Assembly: GCA_963707145.1 (NCBI GenBank)
Contig: CAVPOQ010000007.1
Location: 1-64,000, forward strand
Reading direction: 5' to 3'
Length of the DNA stretch: 64,000 nucleotides
From: RPQJ01 sp963707145
Lineage (GTDB): Bacteria; Pseudomonadota; Gammaproteobacteria; Steroidobacterales; Steroidobacteraceae
The notes under the pieces were generated by a model that worked only from the letters and a program-made list of their open reading frames with translations, was not told the DNA's origin and did no database searches. A program made the translations under genes and the position numbers. This document shows, piece by piece, positions 54,224-64,000 of this stretch (position 1 is its first letter; each line of letters starts with the position of its first letter).

Positions 54224-55632
54224 GATGCGCCTCCCGGCGCGAGCGCCTCGCGCGTCGCCTGCTGCGCGGCCGAGAGCGGACGATTCGGCAGCGACTGGTC
54301 GGGACCGTGTGCCGTCGGCGTTGGCCCCTTCTGCAGCAGCCGGCGGATGTAGAGCACGCCCACCCCGAAGACCACGCAGTAGACAAGCACGAACAGCGCG
54401 AGCGAGATCGCCACAGTCGAGGTCAGGATCGGCGAGGTTGCCTGCGCGGTGCGCAGCACGCCGTAGACGACCCAGGGCTGCCGACCGATCTCGGTGACCA
54501 TCCAGCCGGCGAGGATGGCGATGAACCCGAGCGACCAGGTGTAGCCGACGGGCTTGAGGAACCAGCGCGCGTCGAACAGCCGGCCGCGCCACCACAACCA
54601 CGCGCCGACGAGGCCGATCGCGATCATCAGCAGGCCGATCGCCACCATGATCCGGAACGAGAAGAACACCGGCCACACCGGCGGTCGGTCCTCGGGTGCG
54701 AAGTCCTTGAGCCCGGGGAAGAGGCCGTTCGGGTCGTGCGTGATGATCAGGCTCGCGCCCTTTGGAATCGACACCTCGAGGCGGTTGCGCTCGGCATTCG
54801 CGTCCGGCCACGCGAACAGCACGAGATCAGCCGGCTCGCTGCCGTCCCAGTGGGCCTCCATCGCCGCCACCTTGGCGGGCTGGTGCTTCGCGGTGTTGAG
54901 GCCGTGGAAGTCGCCGATCACGAGCTGCAGCGGTGCGAGCACGGCCAGCATGCCGACACCCATCCGCGCCATGGTGCGGCCTTCCTCGACGAATCTCCCC
55001 GCCACGAGGTAGCGCGCGCCGACCGCGAGCACCACGAGCGAGGTCGCGAGGTAGGCCGCCGTGAGCATGTGCACGAAGCGGTACGGGAAGCTCGGGTTGA
55101 AGACGATCTGGAACCAGCTCACCGGGTAGGCGATGCCGTCGCGCATCTCGAAGCCGGCCGGGGTCTGCATCCAGCTGTTGGCGGAGAGGATCCAGAACGC
55201 CGACAGCGCGGTGCCGAAGGCGACGATGACGGCCGACATCGCATGCAGCCACTTCGGCACCCGGTCGCCGCCGAACAGCAGGACGCCGAGGAAGGTGGCC
55301 TCGAGGAAGAACGCGGTCAGCACCTCGTAGCCGATCACCGGTCCGATGACGTTGCCGGTGATCTCCGAGAATCGGCTCCAGTTGGTGCCGAACTGGTAGG
55401 ACAGCACGATGCCCGACACGACGCCCATGGCGAAGGAGACCGCGAAGACCTTGGTCCAGAACCGCGCCAGCGTGCGGTAGTGTTCGCGGCCGGTGCGCAG
55501 GTGGGCGATCAGCAGTGTGGCGATGAACGCCGACAGGCCGATCGTGAAGGCCGGGAAAATGATGTGGAAGCTGACCGTGAACGCAAACTGGATGCGGGAG
55601 AGCAGCACCAGGGTGTCGGGGGCGAGGTCCAT
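54220..55632 (-). CDS. cydA: Cytochrome bd-type quinol oxidase subunit I, short Q-loop (CIO-like)
   Basis: A 470-residue subunit: SRIQFAFTVSFHIIFPAFTI (heme ligand His), GYEVLTAFFLEATFLG, SANSWMQTPAG and the quinol-binding segment with DFHGLNTAKHQPAKVAAMEA. The shorter length and compact Q-loop are typical of the cyanide-insensitive CioA branch rather than E. coli CydA (522 residues). It oxidises quinol and reduces O2 to water with high affinity. ATG 55632. The 224-base upstream region to the RidA-like gene holds no clear gene. Confidence 0.92.
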   Translation of the reverse strand: MDLAPDTLVLLSRIQFAFTVSFHIIFPAFTIGLSAFIATLLIAHLRTGREHYRTLARFWTKVFAVSFAMGVVSGIVLSYQFGTNWSRFSEITGNVIGPVIGYEVLTAFFLEATFLGVLLFGGDRVPKWLHAMSAVIVAFGTALSAFWILSANSWMQTPAGFEMRDGIAYPVSWFQIVFNPSFPYRFVHMLTAAYLATSLVVLAVGARYLVAGRFVEEGRTMARMGVGMLAVLAPLQLVIGDFHGLNTAKHQPAKVAAMEAHWDGSEPADLVLFAWPDANAERNRLEVSIPKGASLIITHDPNGLFPGLKDFAPEDRPPVWPVFFSFRIMVAIGLLMIAIGLVGAWLWWRGRLFDARWFLKPVGYTWSLGFIAILAGWMVTEIGRQPWVVYGVLRTAQATSPILTSTVAISLALFVLVYCVVFGVGVLYIRRLLQKGPTPTAHGPDQSLPNRPLSAAQQATREALAPGGAS

Positions 55633-55856
55633 GACTCAGGTGTCCGCTGGGTCGAGCGTTTGCAGTGCAAGAGAGCCTTCGGGCCGCGACGGGGCGTGGA
55701 TTCAGCAGTGCGTGACACTGCAGGACGTCGTGGCCGCAGCGGTCCCAGTACGCGCGGGCGACGCCGAAGGCAAGGATCCCGCACTCGAGCCAGGTGCGCA
55801 GCTCACGCTTGTCGAGCCCGATCACCCGGAAACGGGACGATCAATACGCTCGTGCC

Positions 55857-57148
55857 CTAGCCGCGGCTCGAGGGGGCCGGGGCAGCTCGCGGCAGGACGG
55901 CCAGCGCTTCCGTTTCGCAGAGGAGATCGGGCCGGCAGATTCGCGCCGAGACCAGCGCGTTGGGGAAGCCCTCGAAGCCGGCTGCGCGCAGCTTCTCGCG
56001 AAGGCGTTGGGCGTCGGCAGGGCGCTTCAGGTACGTGATCGCAGCGACCACGTCGCCGAAGTCTGCGCCCTGCCTCTCGAGCAGCGCCGCGACGTTCACG
56101 AGCATGCGGTCCGCCTGGGCCTCGAAGTCACCCACGTGCGCCGTCCTGCCGTGCTCGTCGATGCTCGCGGTCCCGGAGACGTGGAGCGCGACCTTGTTCG
56201 CCTCGACCACTTTCATCCCGCGGACGAAGTCGGCGCCGTACTGCGGGGCTTCGTTGAGCGTGGGCGAGGTCATCACCGTGCGAACGGGCGGGCGGTCCCC
56301 CTTCACGGCGTATACGCCCAGGCAGAGATCGTGCTCAGCGGAAGCCGGCCCGCCACCGATGCCGGTGCTGGCCGGGGCCGGATCGATTCCTCGTGTCGCG
56401 AAGAAAGCGCGCCGCGCCCGGTTCAGGTCTGCGTAGTCCCGGTCCATCTCGCGTAGATGGATCCAGGTGCGCACGACGTCGCGGAACTCCATGCCCGCCT
56501 GATGCAGCAGGTCTTCGGCAAGGCCGAACATGCCGAGCGTCTGTTCGTAGGCGTCGTCACCAGGCCCGCAGAGACCGCCCGCGTGGAACCGGACCTCCTC
56601 GCCGATGTGGACCCGCAGGCCGTGCGAACGGGCGCACTCGGCACATCCGCAAGCGGACCTCGCCTGGAAGGTGTCGACCCGCAGCGGCGGCCTGTTCGGA
56701 ACGATCGCCTGCACCGAGACCTCCAGGCAGGCCCGCTCGTTCAGCGGCGGTTGCTCGATCTCGGTGGTGGCGGGTCGATGCGCCGGCCCTTCGCACGCCG
56801 CGAGGACGCGACGGCGCGCCGCACGGACGGGCTCGAGGTCCGTCCCAGGCTCCGCAGGAAGAGCGTCTCGCAGACGACCGACGCGAAGCTCCCTCCCTCG
56901 GCTTCGAGGACACCGAGAATTGCGCGATAGATCGCCTCTGCCTGCTGGCCAGCATCCGCTGCCCCGGCGGGAGGCTGGCAGTGAAAGAAGAACTCGCCGG
57001 CCTCGGGACCTTGGACCCGACACAGAACGATCGAGCAACCGTGCGTCTCGATCGTTTCGGCAACCGGAACGGCAGGCACGTCGATCCTCTGAGCGGCAAC
57101 GGGAACTGGCTTGATGCTGGCACAGTACCCCGGGGTCAGCTTCAGCAT
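55857..57148 (-). CDS. RidA-fold/chorismatase-like protein (frameshift)
   Basis: When one missing base near 56849 is restored, a protein of about 430 residues results. Its N-terminal half (MLKLTPGYCASIKPVPVAAQ, CSIVLCRVQGPEAGEFFFHC) and central DDAYEQTLGMFGLAEDLLHQ, VVRTWIHLREMDRDYADLN resemble the FkbO/Hyg5/XanB2 chorismatase group. The C-terminal quarter is RidA-like (MLVNVAALLERQGADFGDVV, CRPDLLCETEALAVLP). It might make a hydroxybenzoate from chorismate; key residues were not verified. No aryl-polyene genes are nearby. Confidence 0.6.
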
Positions 57149-57216
57149 GCCGTGAACCAGTCGCCGCCCGACGTCGCAGACGTCGGGCGGCCTGGGTCAA
57201 ACGCTGGTCGCCGGAG

Positions 57217-58542
57217 TCAGGGCTTCTTGCACCCGTCGGTGGGCAGCGGCCCGGACCCGTACGGCGGGGCGCCGAACGGGTACGGGCTCGGTGGAGAAGT
57301 ACGTGTAGCCGTCCGGCATGTTCTTCTCGAAGCAGTTGCCGCACGCTCCCGGCTCGAACTGCGCATAGAGCAGGTCCACGGGCGGGAATGGCGCACCCGG
57401 AGGAGGACTGGTTCCGTTGCCGCTCACCTTGTTCTGCGAGACCAGATTGTCGTTGGCAGCCGGATCGTAAAACACACCGTCGATGACTGGCGGCTTGTGC
57501 CTCGCAGTTGTTGGGCCCGCCGTCGTGTGGCCGTGCACCAGCCGAGCACCGCGATCCCGACGAAGCCATTGCCCTCGACGTTGTTGTTCGCGATCGTGTG
57601 GCCGGAGACGCCAGCCAGCAGGATCCCGATGCCTGGCGGCAGTGCGCTCTGGAACGTTCCCGGCAGCGCTTCATTCGGCCGGTTGTTGTTCCGAACGTCG
57701 TTCTGCTCGATGATCCAGTTGTTCAGGGCACTGACGGCAGTCGGCGGGTTGCCGGCCCCGTTCGGATGGAACAGGCCGATGCCCACGGTGTTGTCGTAGA
57801 CCCTGTTCTGCTTGAACCGGACGTTGTGGGAGACGGTGATCTCGAAGCCGATCACGCTCCCGAAGACCTCGTTGCCGATGACGCGAACGTTTTCGGAGCC
57901 TGCCACCCACATCGCGGTATCGAGCGAACCGTATGAAACGTTGTACTGGACCAGCCCGTTCGCCGAGAGGGTGGGATAGATCCCGTTGTTCGAGGTTGTT
58001 GACCGAAGCGTTGCGAACGAACTGGAAGCCATCCACCCACCGGGTCTGAATGCCGTTGCGCGGAAATTCTTCGACGGAGAAGCCGCGAAGATAAAAGCCC
58101 TTGACGCTGTTTTGCCTGCAATACTGTCCCAGCGCGGAATCATCGGAGACGTCGGATCGCAACTCCTGGCGCTCCCGGAAGACTTACATCAGGAGCCGCG
58201 TAGATCCGGCGCCGAATCTCCGCTCGCGGCCGGCCGTCGTAAATGAGACGGACCTTGCCCGCTTCACCCTTGCCCAGGATCTCCTTGCCTACCAGGCGGA
58301 GTTTGTCGGTTCGTGATGCGCAGGCCGTAATATTCCGGTTCCTTCGGGCCGGGCTTCATCTTGTAAGCCCCTGGCTCGACGAGGATCGTGTCGCCCGGCG
58401 CGGCCATGTCGATCGCCGCCTGGATGGCACTGCATCGCCCGGGTACACGCGGTGCACGGTCGCATTGGCGGCCGAAGAGATCGCAAAAATGCGCGATTCC
58501 GAGCGCCGCGCAGAACGGACGGAAATTCACTCTGGTATTCAT
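57217..58542 (-). pseudogene. Parallel beta-helix protein, several frameshifts
   Basis: Pieces in successive frames assemble into one secreted-type protein. The start MNTRVNFRPFCAALG leads to SAIQAAIDMAAPGDTILVEP and KLRLVGKEILGKGEAGKVRL. The helix repeats follow (SVKGFYLRGFSVEEFPRNGI, VIGNEVFGSVIGFEITVSHN, HTIANNNVEGNGFVGIAVLG), then DGYTYFSTE and a terminal PYGSGPLPTDGCKKP. At least five single-base shifts interrupt it. The repaired protein (about 440 residues) belongs to the right-handed beta-helix/NosD-PbH1 type, often carbohydrate-active. Either decayed or poorly sequenced. Confidence 0.65.
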
Positions 58543-58780
58543 CCGTGGATTCTCCCCATGTGGTCCGAGCTTGTCCCATGACTCGCTGCGGGCCCGGTAG
58601 TTTGGTGACGCATCAGCCACCGTTTGCTTTCGGCATTCTTGCCCGCATGCGATTCGGCCTGTCAATTTTCGAGCGTACAGCAGGTCGCAATGGCGCGCGG
58701 CCCACCATTGCCGCGCCAACCGAGCGTCCGCGCTTCGTTTGACGCCGCCTCAACCGGTCACCCACAATCGCCCGCGAATT

Positions 58781-61094
58781 ATGCCGATACGCGCGCCGGA
58801 TCGCCAGACAATCAACCCACGAACAGGTCGGGCACCGCCGCTCCGAGAGAAGACCTCCCCCGCTGAGATCTGTCTTCTGCTCGCCGCGGTGCTGGCCCTC
58901 AGTGCCTGCGGGAAGGGGGCCGGGCCGGCACCGCTCGCGTTCCCGAGCGAGCCTTCCGGTGGGATCGAGATCGCGTACCCCCTCGACGAGACGCTTTTCC
59001 CGCCCGAGATCGTCGCCCCGACCTTCGTCTGGAATGACGAGACCGAGGGCGTCAAGAAGTGGATGGTCCTGCTGCGATTCGACGAGACTGGCGAGGTGCT
59101 GCGGTTCCCGACGACGGAACCCCGCTGGCGCCCGTCGGAGGTCGATTGGGCCAACATCAAGCAGCGCAGCGTGGAGCGAGACGCGGAGGTGGCGATCGTC
59201 GGCGTCGGCGCGGATGCGGCCGCTGTCTCTTCCGCGAGCGTCCGCATCCGGACCTCCACGGACCCGGTCGGCGACTCCATTTTCTATCGCGAGGTTCCGC
59301 TCCCGTTCATCACAGCCGTCCAGGACCCTTCGCGCATCCGCTGGCGCTTCGGCTCGATCGACTCCGAAACCGCGCCGCCCATCGTGCTCGAGAACCTGCC
59401 GGTCTGCGGGAATTGCCACTCCTTCTCGGGCGACGGCAGCGTGCTGGGCCTCGATGTGGATTACGGCAACGACAAGGGAGCGCTACGCGATCCTCCCGGT
59501 GTCCCAAGCAGATGGTGCTGAACGACGAGAAGATCATCACCTGGAGCGACTACAAGAAGGGCGATGGCGAAACCACCTTCGGGCTCCTCTCCCAGGTCTC
59601 GCCGGACGGTCGCTACGTCATCAGTACGGTCAAGGACCGCGCGGTGTTCGTTGCGACGCCTGACATCTGGTATTCGCAGCTCTTCTTCCCGATCAAGGGC
59701 ATTCTCGTCGTCTACGACACCCAGACCGGTAGCTACAAGCCGTTGCCGGGCGCCGACGACCCCGAGTACGTCCAGAGCAACCCGACCTGGAGCCGCGACG
59801 GAAAATCGATCGTCTTTGCCCGGACGAAGGCTACAAGAAGGACGCCGTCGCCAACGCCACGTCAGTCCTGCTGAGCGAAAAGGACGTCCCCGAATTCGTC
59901 AACGACAAGGAGCCGTTCAAGTTCGACCTGTACCGGGTTCCGTTCAACGACGGCCGAGGGGGAAAGGCCGAGCCGATCGAGGGCGCCTCGCACAACGGGA
60001 AGAGCAACTACTTCGCGAAGTTCTCGCCGGACGGGAAATGGATCGTCTTCTGCAAGGCCGAGAACTACATGCTGCTGAAGCCGGACAGCGAGCTCTACAT
60101 CATTCCGGCCGAAGGGGGCGAGGCCCGGCGCCTGCGCGCGAACACGCCCCGCATGAACTCCTGGCACAGCTGGTCGTCCAACGGCCGCTGGCTCGTCTTC
60201 TCCTCGAAGGCCAACACCGCCTACACCCAGCTCTTCCTGACCCACATCGATGAGAACGGCGAGTCCACGCCGCCGGTGGTGCTCGAGCGCTTCACCGGGA
60301 CCGACCGCGCCGCGAACATCCCGGAGTTCGTTCCGCTGCCCGCCGACGCGATCGCGCAGATCAAGGAGCAGTTCCTCGACGCCTACTCGTTTCTTCGGGC
60401 GGGGATGGCCAACGAACGGACCGGCAACTACCCCGGCGCCGTCCGTTCCTACCAGCGAGGACTGGAAGTCGAGCCCGGGAACGTGGAGCTCCTCAACGCG
60501 CTCGGGTTCTCATTGTTCCAGCAGGGCAAGAGCCGGGAAGCGGTCGCCGCCTTCGAGAAGGCGCTCGCGATCGATCCGAAGCACGCAAAGGCCCACAACA
60601 ACATGGCCCTCGCCTCGATCGATCTCGGCGAGTTCGAGGTGGCCGAAGCCCACTACCGAGAGTCGCTCGCGATCGAGCCGAAGCCCGCGATCTACAAGAC
60701 CTCGGTTTCGTGCTGGAACGCGAGGGATTGACCGAGGAGGCGGTCGAGGCGTACCGCACGGCTGTCAAACTGGACCCCGAGTCGGCTCGGCGCACTACAA
60801 CCTGGGGTCGTCCCTGGCGCGGAGCGGCAAGTTCGCCGAGGCCGAGAGCCACCTCCGCGAGGCTCTCAAGAAAAACCCGAACGCCCAGGCCTACACGGGG
60901 CTCGGGATCGTCCTGTGGCAGCAGGGCCGCGCTGACGAAGCCATCACCAGTCTGCGCGCAGCGATCGAGGCGGACCCGAAGAATGCGGCCGCCCACCAGA
61001 CGCTGGCCCAGGTCCTCGAGAGCCTCGGACGCACGGACGAGGCTCGCAAGGAGGTGGAGTTGGCGAAGGCGCCCGCGGTGGTCGACTCCGGTAG
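58781..61094 (+). pseudogene. PD40-TPR lipoprotein with CxxCH motif, several frameshifts
   Basis: Starts MPIRAPDRQT with a lipoprotein signal (LLLAAVLALSACGKG). A domain follows with a cytochrome-c-like heme motif (LPVCGNCHSFSGDG, about residue 210), then TolB/PD40 propeller repeats (FGLLSQVSPDGRYVISTVKD, SNPTWSRDGKSIVFARTK, YFAKFSPDGKWIVFCKAE) and C-terminal TPRs (AVAAFEKALAIDPKHAKAHN, AYTGLGIVLWQQGRADEAI). Shifts occur near 59485, 59505, 59825, 60692 and 60790, each one base in a short run. The end is uncertain; 61094 assumes one more shift. The repaired length is about 770 residues. Confidence 0.65.
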
Positions 61095-61115
61095 CGAGCA
61101 TGAAGATCCGCGACG

Positions 61116-61902
61116 ATGCTGCTGCTGGCCGCCGGGACGGCGCTCGCGCAGGAGGATCGTCCCGCCGGTGACGAAACCGGCTCGGTCGGCGGCCAGTCGC
61201 TCGACCAGGCCGCCAGCGATCCCACGGCCAGCCTGATGTCGGTACAGGCGCAGAACATCTACGCCGGCGACTACCACCTGCTCGACGGCGAGAGCGGCAA
61301 CACGCTTCTGCTGCGCTCGGCGGTGCCATTCACGACCGGCGAGCTGAACCACATTGCGCGCATCACGCTGCCCATCGTCACCGACAGTCCGTCGAGGGAG
61401 TCCGGCCTCGGGGACATCGTGCTGTTCGACCTGCTGGCCTTCGACGAGTCGTGGGGGCGCTGGGGCATCGGTCCGGTGCTGCTCACGCCCACCGCCAGCG
61501 ACGATTCGCTGGGCGCGGACAAGTGGGCGATCGGTCCGGCGTTCGGCTTCGTGGCGCGCGCCCCGGGACTGCTGTGGGGCGTGTTCAACCAGAACCTGTT
61601 CTCGTTCGCTGGCGACGACGACCGCGAGGACGTGGACGTCAGCATCATCCAGCCGATCCTCAACTACTCGCTGCCGAACAGGTGGTCGGTCGGCACTCGG
61701 AGATGAACGTCACGTTCGACTGGAACCAGGAGGACTGGGTGGCGCTGCCACTCGGCTTCAAGCTTGCGAAGCTGATGCGCTTCGGCAAGCAGCCGGTGCA
61801 GTTCAGCGGATCGTACGAGTGCAATTCGCGGACGACTACCCGTCGCCCGCGTGGACGGTGAGCTTCACCGTCAAGCTGCTGTTCCCGGTCGGCGGCGGCT
61901 GA
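61116..61902 (+). pseudogene. Outer-membrane beta-barrel-type protein (frameshifts)
   Basis: Signal-like MLLLAAGTALAQ, then amphipathic strands (NTLLLRSAVPFTTGELNHIA, LGDIVLFDLLAFDESWGRWG, LLWGVFNQNLFSFAGDDDRE) and, after two breaks near 61697 and 61820, MNVTFDWNQEDWVALPLGFK and a typical barrel C-terminal strand (WTVSFTVKLLFPVGGG). Resembles the phenol-degradation/MetA-type transporter barrels. The true start is possibly ATG 61100 with another shift. About 260 residues when repaired. Confidence 0.6.
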
Positions 61903-62049
61903 GGCACGACAGCGGTGTCGTCGCTTCCACACCGGAAGGTGAGTCCGCGCCCGCCAGTGGCGGATGGCGCGCAGGTTACTGCGTCAGCAGGCCTGGTCCT
62001 CGCAACAGGGCCGTGGATAACCAACGGCACTTTTCAGTGCGGGTCATGG

Positions 62050-62818
62050 TCAGGGCCGGCGCGGTGCCGTGCACTCCACGAGCTCCTCCGCCAATGACTT
62101 CGGTGCGCGGTCCCACTGCGCCAGCGATCCCAGCACTTCTTCCAGGTCATGCTTGATGCGCGCGAGCGCGTACCACTTGGCGGTGGCAACGGCCGCCTCG
62201 TTCCTCGCGAGGCCCAGCAACTCGACCCGCCGCGCGCGGATGCCCTCGATCGCGCGGGGCAGGTCGTCATCGTCCACCAGGGCCGGCGCCACTTCGCCGC
62301 GGACATAGCCACTGAGCTGGCTGAATCGGGCCTGGAGCTGGGCAGGGATCGAGCTCATTGACCACGACCGGGTAAGGCCCCTGGATCCGGTCGATCTGCG
62401 AGAACAGGACTGCTGGGCCCCCATAGAGCCCGGCGAGGTTCAGGTCTGGCTGCAGTTTACGCACGAGCCGGACGTTGCCCGAGTTCTGCAGTGCCTGGAA
62501 CTGGTTGTCCACCAGCCAGGGTCTCGCCGCGGCCGTGCTTCGTGCAAACGCCTGCAGCAACGCGGCGGGATCCTCCACGGGCGCTGCAGGATCGTTCAGA
62601 AAAGTCAGTACCGTCTGGAGATTCGCCATCTTCCGCTGGAGATGGCGGACGCGGATCCGCTCCACGGTACACAGGTTGTCACGGAGTTCCGCAACGACGT
62701 CGGACAGATGCTCATTGGCAATCCGGAGTTCCTCCCGGTCCTGGCGCCACTCGTCGACAGCCAGTGCCAGCAGAATGCCGGCAACGATGATTGCGAACTC
62801 CGCTGCCAGCCGCTTCAT
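62050..62818 (-). CDS. DUF6090-like membrane protein (frameshift)
   Basis: One membrane helix at the N terminus (RLAAEFAIIVAGILLALAVD, then EWRQ), followed by helical soluble sequence (ANEHLSDVVAELRDNL, LQALNSG-type FQALQNSGNVRLVRKL). It continues in another frame after about 62355 with PAQLQARFSQLSGYVRGEVA and ends ELVECTAPRRP. The EFx(I/V)xxGI-LA--VDEW start is characteristic of the DUF6090-type family of unknown function. About 255 residues when repaired. Confidence 0.6.
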
Positions 62819-62870
62819 GGGGGCCCTTCCCGGTCGTGTGCGGGCGGATTGTATCCGGCTGGGTCAGAAG

Positions 62871-62905
62871 CCGCGTGTCGATGGACCGGCTGCGACCCCG
62901 CCACC
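62871..62905. repeat. Weak third tRNA-Phe 3'-end-like segment
   Basis: CCGCGTGTCGATGG is identical to the tRNA-Phe 3' region and to the right repeat at 48587. The following 20 bases are only loosely similar, ending CGCCACC against GGCCACC. It could be an ancient attachment remnant or chance. Confidence 0.25.
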
Positions 62906-62914
62906 GCGCGCCGA

Positions 62915-64000
62915 TCAGCCGGCCGCCGACCGCGGCCAGAGGTCGCCGGCGCGGAAGCGGCCGGTGGCGGTGAGGCCCGAATCGGCGGCGCGCTCCGCAC
63001 GCAGTCTTGCGCGACGGGCCATGTACGGTGTGTTCGCCACGACATCGAGTGAACTCGAGCTGGCAAACAGGAACCCCTGACCCGCGACGCAGCCGAGGTC
63101 GAGCAGCGTCGCCACCTGGTCCTCGTTCTCGATGCCTTCGGCGACCGTCTCGAGCCCGAGCGTAGTGCCGAGCATCACGACCGCGCGCGCCAGCTCCGGA
63201 CCGCCGTCCTGCTCGGTCAGCCGGCTCACGAATGCGCGATCGATCTTCAGGATGTCGATAGGGAAGCGGTGCAGGTAGGACAGCGAGGAGTAGCCCACGC
63301 CGAAGTCGTCGATGGCGAGGCGGACCCCGAGCGCCTTCAACTCGCGGAACCGCGCCAGCGTCACCCCGGTGTTCTGCATGATCGTGTTCTCGGTCAGCTC
63401 GATCACCAGGTTGCCGGGCTCGAGGCCCGAGATCTCGAGCGCGCGGCGCACGTCTGCGACGAGGTCTCCGTGCTGCAGGTGCCGGCCGGAGATGTTGACC
63501 GCCACGCGCAGACCGGCGCCCGCGGCGACCGAGTCGCTCCAGGCACGGACCTGGGTGCACGCGTCGAGCAGGACGCGGCGACCGAGTTCGACGATGCGCC
63601 CCGATTCCTCGGCGATCGGCACGAAGGCCCCGGGCATGACGATTCCACGCTGTGGATGCTGCCAGCGCACCAGCGCCTCGACGCCGAGCAGTTCGCGACT
63701 GGTCAGGTCGACGACCGGCTGGAATTCGACGAAGAACTCATCGCGCGCCAGCGCGAGGTCGATGTCCCGCTCGAGTCGCAGGCGGTCGTGCAGTTGCTCC
63801 TGCATGTGCGGCTGGAACAGCACGAAGCGTGCCTTGCCGGCGGCCTTCGCGTTGTACATGGCGATGTCGGCGTTGCGCAGCATCTGTTCGGCGTCGTCGC
63901 CCGGCCCCGAGCAGGCCACGCCGATGCTGGCCGAGGTGTCGATGTCCCGGCCGTCGAGCAGCAGCGGACGGTTGAACGCCGCGGTGATCGGCGCGGCGAT
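62915..64000 (-). CDS. GGDEF-EAL cyclic-di-GMP protein (partial)
   Basis: The visible 361 residues are the C-terminal end of a longer protein. The tail of a GGDEF domain (SIGVACSGPGDDAEQMLRNA, DIAMYNAKAAGKARF) is followed by a full EAL domain with GVEALVRWQHP, NISGRHL, ELTENTIMQ, IDDFGVGYSSLSYL, KIDRAFVS and ETVAEGIEN. The EAL metal-binding Glu/Asn/Asp set is intact, so phosphodiesterase activity is expected. The GGDEF active site lies outside the window. Confidence 0.93.
   Translation of the reverse strand: MAAPITAAFNRPLLLDGRDIDTSASIGVACSGPGDDAEQMLRNADIAMYNAKAAGKARFVLFQPHMQEQLHDRLRLERDIDLALARDEFFVEFQPVVDLTSRELLGVEALVRWQHPQRGIVMPGAFVPIAEESGRIVELGRRVLLDACTQVRAWSDSVAAGAGLRVAVNISGRHLQHGDLVADVRRALEISGLEPGNLVIELTENTIMQNTGVTLARFRELKALGVRLAIDDFGVGYSSLSYLHRFPIDILKIDRAFVSRLTEQDGGPELARAVVMLGTTLGLETVAEGIENEDQVATLLDLGCVAGQGFLFASSSSLDVVANTPYMARRARLRAERAADSGLTATGRFRAGDLWPRSAAG

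Noticed and set aside
54827..55825. Minus-strand ORF beginning MIGLDKRELRTWLECGILAF upstream of cydA
   Set aside because: Its first 64 codons lie in the cydA leader but most of it overlaps cydA in another frame; no recognised family, so not called.

Overview
This is a GC-rich (by eye close to 70% in the core parts) proteobacterial chromosome segment. PilS/PilR next to a sigma-54 pilA promoter, AttFGH-like genes, a YpfJ-type metallopeptidase and a short-Q-loop cytochrome bd point to a gammaproteobacterium, but I cannot name the genus. All calls come from reading the sequence; no database search was run.

Layout. 1-4.2 kb: type IV pilus control, all on the minus strand: pilA (cut by the window edge, with a near-consensus -24/-12 promoter), pilR (one frameshift) and pilS, with a PHD/PIN toxin-antitoxin pair lodged between pilS and pilR. 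4.2-7.3 kb: an AbrB/PIN pair, then sucCD; SucD carries an 84-residue histone-H1-like tail. 7.3-11.7 kb: a tightly coupled minus-strand operon (flavin reductase-like, M20 peptidase, P-loop protein, PGM1-type peptide ligase) with no obvious known pathway. 11.8-17.0 kb: divergent plus-strand operon of acyl-CoA synthetase, 2-oxoacid dehydrogenase E1alpha, E1beta and E2, and a private acyl carrier protein, without E3. 17.1-21.5 kb: ABC ATPase, double-domain permease and AttH/CrtC-type lipocalin protein. 21.5-27.1 kb: metallopeptidase, a small protein, a solo divergent GroEL, a class V aminotransferase, a 25-residue membrane peptide and a small exported protein.

27.2-48.6 kb looks like a genomic island. 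It begins at an intact tRNA-Phe gene, and an imperfect copy of that gene's 3' end lies at 48.59 kb. Inside are a decayed IntI-like integrase start, a short CHAT/caspase-like protease, an IS3-type element with only orfB, a TIGR04255-HTH-unknown three-gene operon of visibly lower GC, a Crp/Fnr regulator, large exported repeat proteins, a DUF429 pseudogene, a Baeyer-Villiger-type monooxygenase, a SagB-type nitroreductase, transposase debris and a TolB/TPR membrane protein. A HigBA pair follows, then a MacAB-type efflux system and cioAB/cydAB.

55.9-62.8 kb holds a RidA-fold protein, a parallel beta-helix protein, a PD40-TPR lipoprotein with a CxxCH motif, an outer-membrane-type protein and a DUF6090-like protein. 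Every one is interrupted by single-base frameshifts, most at short G or C runs. This is either local pseudogenisation or local sequence error, and it limits confidence there. The window ends inside a GGDEF-EAL protein.
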